A stretch of 8,622 bases of DNA from Cyanobacteria bacterium OH_SFB_17 (GTDB taxonomy: Bacteria; Cyanobacteriota; Vampirovibrionia; Gastranaerophilales; Gastranaerophilaceae). A model generated the notes under the pieces. That model had not been told where the DNA came from. It did not search any database and was given only the letters and a program-made list of their open reading frames with translations. This document shows, in pieces, positions 5,711-8,622 of this stretch (position 1 is its first letter; the number at the start of each line of letters is the position of its first letter). Where the stretch lies: contig JAEWYI010000075.1 in assembly GCA_023395735.1 (NCBI GenBank), positions 1-8,622 of the forward strand, in the 5' to 3' direction. A program made the translations under genes and the position numbers.

Positions 5711-7564
5711 TTATTTTTTCGATTTGGATTTATCTATGTAAATTTCCTCTAAATTGTAGGTTACTCCGCTTAGAGGTGACGGATATATGTTTTGGAATTT
5801 TTTGCGGATTGCAATTACCCTGACTGATGAGTACAAGTATACAATCGGTTTTTCGTCGTAAATAATTTTTTGGTATTCATCATAGAGTTTTTTTCTGTCT
5901 TTGAAGGTTATTTTCAAAGATGCGTCGTCTATTATTTTATCAAGCTTGATTTCCCAAGGAAGTCGGTCATAATTTTTGCCGTTTGTTCTTTGGTTGAAAA
6001 GATGCAGGCTTCCTGTTGAATACCAGACATTTTTGCCGCTATGAGGCTCCAGAGGACTTCCAGTAAGCCCCATAATAACCATATCATAGTCAGGGTCGTT
6101 TACAAGTTTGTTTACAAGTGAATTGAATTCAATCGGTTTAAAGTTGACTTTCATTCCCAAGTCTTGCAAATCCTGTTTAACCATAACTCCAAGTGCTTCT
6201 CGTTCAGTGTTTCCTGCATTTGTATAGAGATCAAATTCGACTCTGTTGCCGAATTTGTCATAAAGTTCTTTGTTTTTCCAGAAAAATCCTGATTTTTTAA
6301 GTAAGTTTTTAGCTTTTTTAATATCTTTCGGATATCCTTTTGCAAGAGTTTTGTTCAGATAGATTGAGTTTAAGCTTTCTGAGGTGAAAAGAGGAGCTCC
6401 TAAGCCGTTTGCAACATTATTTACCATTGCTTGCCTGTCTATAGCCAAATCAATTGCGTGCCTAAAGTTTATGTCTTGAAACCACGCTTGTTTTTTTGCA
6501 TCGACATAAAACTTTCCTTGAGAATTTTTTCGAGTGTTCAAGTTTATCGTAACAAACATTGTGCCGGTATCAGGTCCGATGTTGAAAATTTTGTAATCGG
6601 ATTTTGCTTCCTTGGTTTTGTATTTGCCGATGTTTGAACCTCTTAAGGAAATTACGTCGAGCTCTTTTGCTTCAAATTTTAAAATTTCATTGTTTAAATC
6701 TCCCACAATCAAATATATGATTTTATCAAGGTATGGAAGCTTTTCATCTTTCAAATTAATAACGTAATAATTAGGGTTTTTTTCAAACACAATTCTTTGT
6801 GCAGGCACGTACTCCTTGAGTTTGAAAGCTCCGCTTATGACAAAATCTTTTGGATTTGTGGTTGTTCCCCAGAAAGAATCGAAATATTTTGCTCCTTTTT
6901 TTATGACCGGTTCAAGGATGTGTTTGGGCCCGATTGGAGCAGATAGTGTTCTTAAAAAAGGTGCAAATGGTTCAATAGTTTTGAATTGGACTGTATAATC
7001 GTCTATTTTTTTTACTGTTGGAAGTTGTCCTTTTATCAAAACCGAATCTCTGATAGAGGTGTTTCCATAACCTGCAAGGAGTATTTTGTTCCATGTGAAA
7101 ACAACATCATCAGCGTTTATTGGTTTTCCATCAGACCATTTTATTCCTTGTCGTAGGTTGAAGGTATATGTCTTTCCGTCTTTTGAAATCTCAAACGATT
7201 TTGCCAGTTTTGGTACAACTTCGCCTGTGTCTGCTTTGGTCGAAACTAATCCGTCAAACATCATTTCTGCCATTACAGAAGAAGTTGCATCTTTTGTGTT
7301 AAAAGGGTTAAATGTCTTTGGGCCTTCACCTATTGTGGAGGCAACCAATGCACCGCCGAATTGGCCTACTTGGGCTTGGCTTTGAAGATAATCAACTCCG
7401 TTTATTCTTACAGTTTTTGACGGAGCTGGAAATTTTACAGCTTCATCTGTTTTATTCAATTTCGGATGATTTTGTTTTTCTTCCGGCATGTCTGCATTTA
7501 AGCACGCTTTTAGTGCAAATAAAGCAAAAAAGATTAACAGTGTTGCGTATAATAATTTTTTCAT
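5711..7564 (-). CDS. Peptide-type ABC transporter substrate-binding lipoprotein (SBP family 5)
   Basis: This 617-residue extracytoplasmic solute receptor feeds the adjacent OppB/OppC channel. The N-terminus MKKLLYATLLIFFALFALKAC is a lipoprotein signal peptide with the modified cysteine at C21; Lys at -2 of the lipobox is slightly unusual. Domain I begins near residue 68 (FGGALVASTIGEGPKTFNPF). The family 5 signature region is PKLAKSFEISKDGKTYTFNLRQGIKWSDGKPINADDVVFTW (118-158, cited by its start and end). Other family blocks are GAFKLKEYVPAQRIVFEKNPNYY (245-267), a hinge and second lobe with INFRHAIDLAIDRQAMVNNV (365-384), and a C-terminal return to lobe I with DEYQKIIYDEKPIVYLY. It is longer than DppA/OppA (about 530-545) but normal for the large subgroup paired with long OppC forms. 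It lies 54 bases after the secreted-protein gene and has no clear ribosome-binding site. The substrate could be oligopeptides or another peptide-like compound. Confidence 0.92.
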   Translation of the reverse strand: MKKLLYATLLIFFALFALKACLNADMPEEKQNHPKLNKTDEAVKFPAPSKTVRINGVDYLQSQAQVGQFGGALVASTIGEGPKTFNPFNTKDATSSVMAEMMFDGLVSTKADTGEVVPKLAKSFEISKDGKTYTFNLRQGIKWSDGKPINADDVVFTWNKILLAGYGNTSIRDSVLIKGQLPTVKKIDDYTVQFKTIEPFAPFLRTLSAPIGPKHILEPVIKKGAKYFDSFWGTTTNPKDFVISGAFKLKEYVPAQRIVFEKNPNYYVINLKDEKLPYLDKIIYLIVGDLNNEILKFEAKELDVISLRGSNIGKYKTKEAKSDYKIFNIGPDTGTMFVTINLNTRKNSQGKFYVDAKKQAWFQDINFRHAIDLAIDRQAMVNNVANGLGAPLFTSESLNSIYLNKTLAKGYPKDIKKAKNLLKKSGFFWKNKELYDKFGNRVEFDLYTNAGNTEREALGVMVKQDLQDLGMKVNFKPIEFNSLVNKLVNDPDYDMVIMGLTGSPLEPHSGKNVWYSTGSLHLFNQRTNGKNYDRLPWEIKLDKIIDDASLKITFKDRKKLYDEYQKIIYDEKPIVYLYSSVRVIAIRKKFQNIYPSPLSGVTYNLEEIYIDKSKSKK

Positions 7565-7618
7565 GATTTTAAGGTAACATAAAAATAAAGATTTTTAACC
7601 TGCACTACGGTTTAATTT

Positions 7619-8209
7619 TCAGTATGTATCTGAAATTTCATGTTTAATATTGATGTAGGTGTATGCATTAAAATCCATTGAGCCAAAGATTATTTTTATT
7701 TTATTTTCATTAACGGGAATGATTTTTACAAAATTTATTTCAGGTTCATCAAAATCGCTGTTGGTTTCAGTTGCCGGAACTTTTGCAATAAGGTTTGAGG
7801 ACTGATAGAAGTTAAGATATACTGAATCTTTTACTTTTTCTCCGATTATTTTGTAGTGTCCTACAGGAATTTCTTCTCCTGTTTTTGTGGAAAGTTCCAC
7901 AGGCAAGGTCAAAAGGATGTTTTTGTCTGCGGTGTCAGAAATGTATCCGCCGTTATTTTCTTCGTTAAAACTCTTTCCCTTAAATGGTTTATCTTTTTTA
8001 AATAATTTACGTTTATTCTTTTTTGCTTTGACTTCACTCAAAGCTTTTTCAAAATCTTCATCCGAAACTTGTTTTTGGCCTGCAAAAGCATTTTCAATGT
8101 TTCCGGTATAATCCATAGAACCTTCTATCCCGTTAGTGCCAAGCTCATCTGCGATTGAGACCATCGGTGAAAGAAGTATTAAAATTAAAATAAGGATAAT
8201 CTTTTTCAT
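7619..8209 (-). CDS. Secreted or periplasmic protein of unknown function
   Basis: I do not recognise this 196-residue protein. It starts with a clear Sec signal peptide (MKKIILILILILLSPMVSIA, cleavage expected after A20, leaving an Asp-Glu start and no lipobox). After it comes a low-hydrophobicity, acidic segment (21-58), then a strongly basic patch (61-79, KAKKNKRKLFKKDKPFKGK). The C-terminal half (about 97-192) has alternating hydrophobic residues typical of a compact beta-sandwich (NILLTLPVEL, VYLNFYQSSNLIAKVPA, INFVKIIPVNENKIKIIFG). It has no catalytic motif and no cysteines. It lies 54 bases upstream of the binding-protein gene on the same strand, so it may be the first gene of the importer transcript, though functional linkage is unproven. 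The ATG at 8209 has no ribosome-binding site and is preceded by AT-rich promoter-like sequence. Confidence 0.8.
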   Translation of the reverse strand: MKKIILILILILLSPMVSIADELGTNGIEGSMDYTGNIENAFAGQKQVSDEDFEKALSEVKAKKNKRKLFKKDKPFKGKSFNEENNGGYISDTADKNILLTLPVELSTKTGEEIPVGHYKIIGEKVKDSVYLNFYQSSNLIAKVPATETNSDFDEPEINFVKIIPVNENKIKIIFGSMDFNAYTYINIKHEISDTY

Positions 8210-8215
8210 AATTAT

Positions 8216-8243
8216 ATATTAATACATTTTTTTTAAAAGTAAA
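8216..8243 (-). promoter_or_regulatory. Candidate promoter of the secreted-protein gene
   Basis: On the minus strand TTTACT (8243-8238) and TAATAT (8221-8216) are separated by 16 bases. The -10 is followed by six bases and then the ATG at 8209, the same geometry seen before mtaB. A better hexamer by sequence, TATAAT at 8216-8211, ends only one base before the ATG and would place the start site inside the gene. The region is so AT-rich that assignment is tentative. Confidence 0.28.
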
Positions 8244-8257
8244 TATTCAAACAAGGG

Positions 8258-8286
8258 TTTTATTTTGCCCAGAAATAGTGTATAAT
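8258..8286 (+). promoter_or_regulatory. Candidate promoter of the 3' TPR gene
   Basis: A consensus TATAAT lies at 8281-8286. A weak -35 candidate, TTTTAT, lies at 8258-8263 with 17-base spacing. Initiation near 8293 would give a leader of about 19 bases carrying the AAGGGG ribosome-binding site at 8301-8306. This conventional arrangement contrasts with the apparent lack of leader on the divergent gene. Confidence 0.5.
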
Positions 8287-8311
8287 CTTTTTAAAGTTTT
8301 AAGGGGCAATA

Positions 8312-8622
8312 ATGGAAGATTTATTTTTTATATCAATCACAATATTTATAATCACAGGTCTTATTTATTTTCTATACAAAATAATGATTAGCTTTGACCG
8401 TGATAAAAAAGATAGTGAACTGCAGATTACTTCAAAAGAGATTTTGGAGCAAATAAATATTCTGCATTCTCAAAAACAATATAAGATTGTAGAAAAACTT
8501 TCGAATAAATATTTGGCTCAAAAACCCGGAGATGATGGCGTTAGAATAATTCTTGCAAAAGTTTTGTATGAACAAAAAAGAATTTATGATGCAATTGACG
8601 AGGCAAAAATTGTCTTGGCTCA
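8312..8622 (+). CDS. Membrane-anchored TPR-type protein, 3' end beyond window
   Basis: The frame is open from the ATG at 8312 to the window edge, giving at least 103 residues. It starts MEDLFFISITIFIITGLIYF, one hydrophobic helix at about 4-24, followed by a basic/acidic stretch (SFDRDKKDSELQ). A helical segment then resembles tetratricopeptide units (QINILHSQKQYKIVEKLSNKYLAQKPGDDGVRIILAKVLYEQKRIYDAIDEAKIVLA), with the Pro-Gly-Asp turn and the LAxVLYEQxRxxDAIDEA pattern typical of a TPR. The ATG has a strong AAGGGG site 5 bases upstream and a TATAAT promoter element. Like the TPR protein at 1480-2790 it appears tethered to the membrane by its N-terminus, with Lys/Asp-rich juxtamembrane residues. 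Function is unknown because the C-terminus is missing. Confidence 0.8.
   Translation, partial: MEDLFFISITIFIITGLIYFLYKIMISFDRDKKDSELQITSKEILEQINILHSQKQYKIVEKLSNKYLAQKPGDDGVRIILAKVLYEQKRIYDAIDEAKIVLA

Noticed and set aside
7086..7385. 99-codon plus-strand frame antisense to the binding-protein gene
   Set aside because: The opposite strand encodes the conserved family 5 signature here. The antisense product shows no domain features.
7592..7615. Weak stem AACC/GGTT with a T-rich stretch downstream on the minus strand, between the secreted-protein and binding-protein genes
   Set aside because: The stem has four pairs plus a mismatch and the T-rich tract is interrupted; this is too weak to call a terminator. 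The rest of this 54-base gap shows no clear promoter either.
8211..8216. Perfect TATAAT on the minus strand just before the secreted-protein ATG
   Set aside because: It ends one base from the ATG, which would start transcription within codon 2. Another -10 position fits better.
8265..8309. Inverted repeat TTGCCC / GGGCAA spanning the promoter of the 3' TPR gene
   Set aside because: The left arm lies upstream of the -10, so it cannot fold in the mRNA. The arms are short and 33 bases apart, so chance is the simplest explanation.
1..8622. CRISPR arrays, insertion sequences, tRNA or rRNA genes, riboswitches, attachment sites
   Set aside because: I scanned for these and saw no repeat-spacer pattern, transposase-like protein, cloverleaf or long structured leader. 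All non-coding gaps are 154 bases or shorter.

Overview
This is an AT-rich bacterial chromosomal window. It contains eight protein-coding genes or gene fragments, no RNA genes, no CRISPR array and no mobile element. The low GC content, Lys/Asn/Ile/Phe-rich proteins, AAA-dominated lysine codons, lipoprotein and Sec signal peptides and membrane-anchored TPR proteins fit a host-associated bacterium. My best guess is a Gastranaerophilales/Melainabacteria-type gut lineage. That is a weak inference from protein style, including an N-terminal NFKS-type motif in the first partial gene; no lineage marker such as rRNA is present.

Layout: positions 1-61 hold the 5' end of an unidentified gene on the minus strand, divergent from mtaB (216-1502, plus), a tRNA methylthiotransferase. 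From 1480 to 8209 everything is on the minus strand. In transcription order these are a secreted protein of unknown function (8209-7619), an oligopeptide-type ABC importer (lipoprotein binding protein 7564-5711, OppB-type permease 5668-4697, OppC-type permease 4677-3586), an MgtC/SapB membrane protein (3490-2783), and a membrane-anchored TPR protein (2790-1480) whose start overlaps the mgtC-family stop. The last gene (8312 to the window edge, plus) is another membrane-anchored TPR protein, cut by the window end and divergent from the secreted-protein gene.

Functionally, the importer genes form one unit: capture of a peptide-like solute at the membrane surface and passage through an OppB/OppC channel. 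No ATPase gene follows, so the ATP-binding subunits must be encoded elsewhere. The mgtC-family and TPR genes look translationally coupled. mtaB is a stand-alone housekeeping gene that converges on, and overlaps by 23 bases, the end of the TPR gene; its likely terminator lies inside that antisense coding region.

Most of the window is ordinary core or accessory metabolism. The points worth a second look are at expression level (possible leaderless starts, a convergent overlap with an embedded terminator, an inter-cistronic hairpin before oppB), plus the MgtC-TPR coupling and two proteins whose main domains I cannot name. I did not find convincing evidence of a wholly new biological system.
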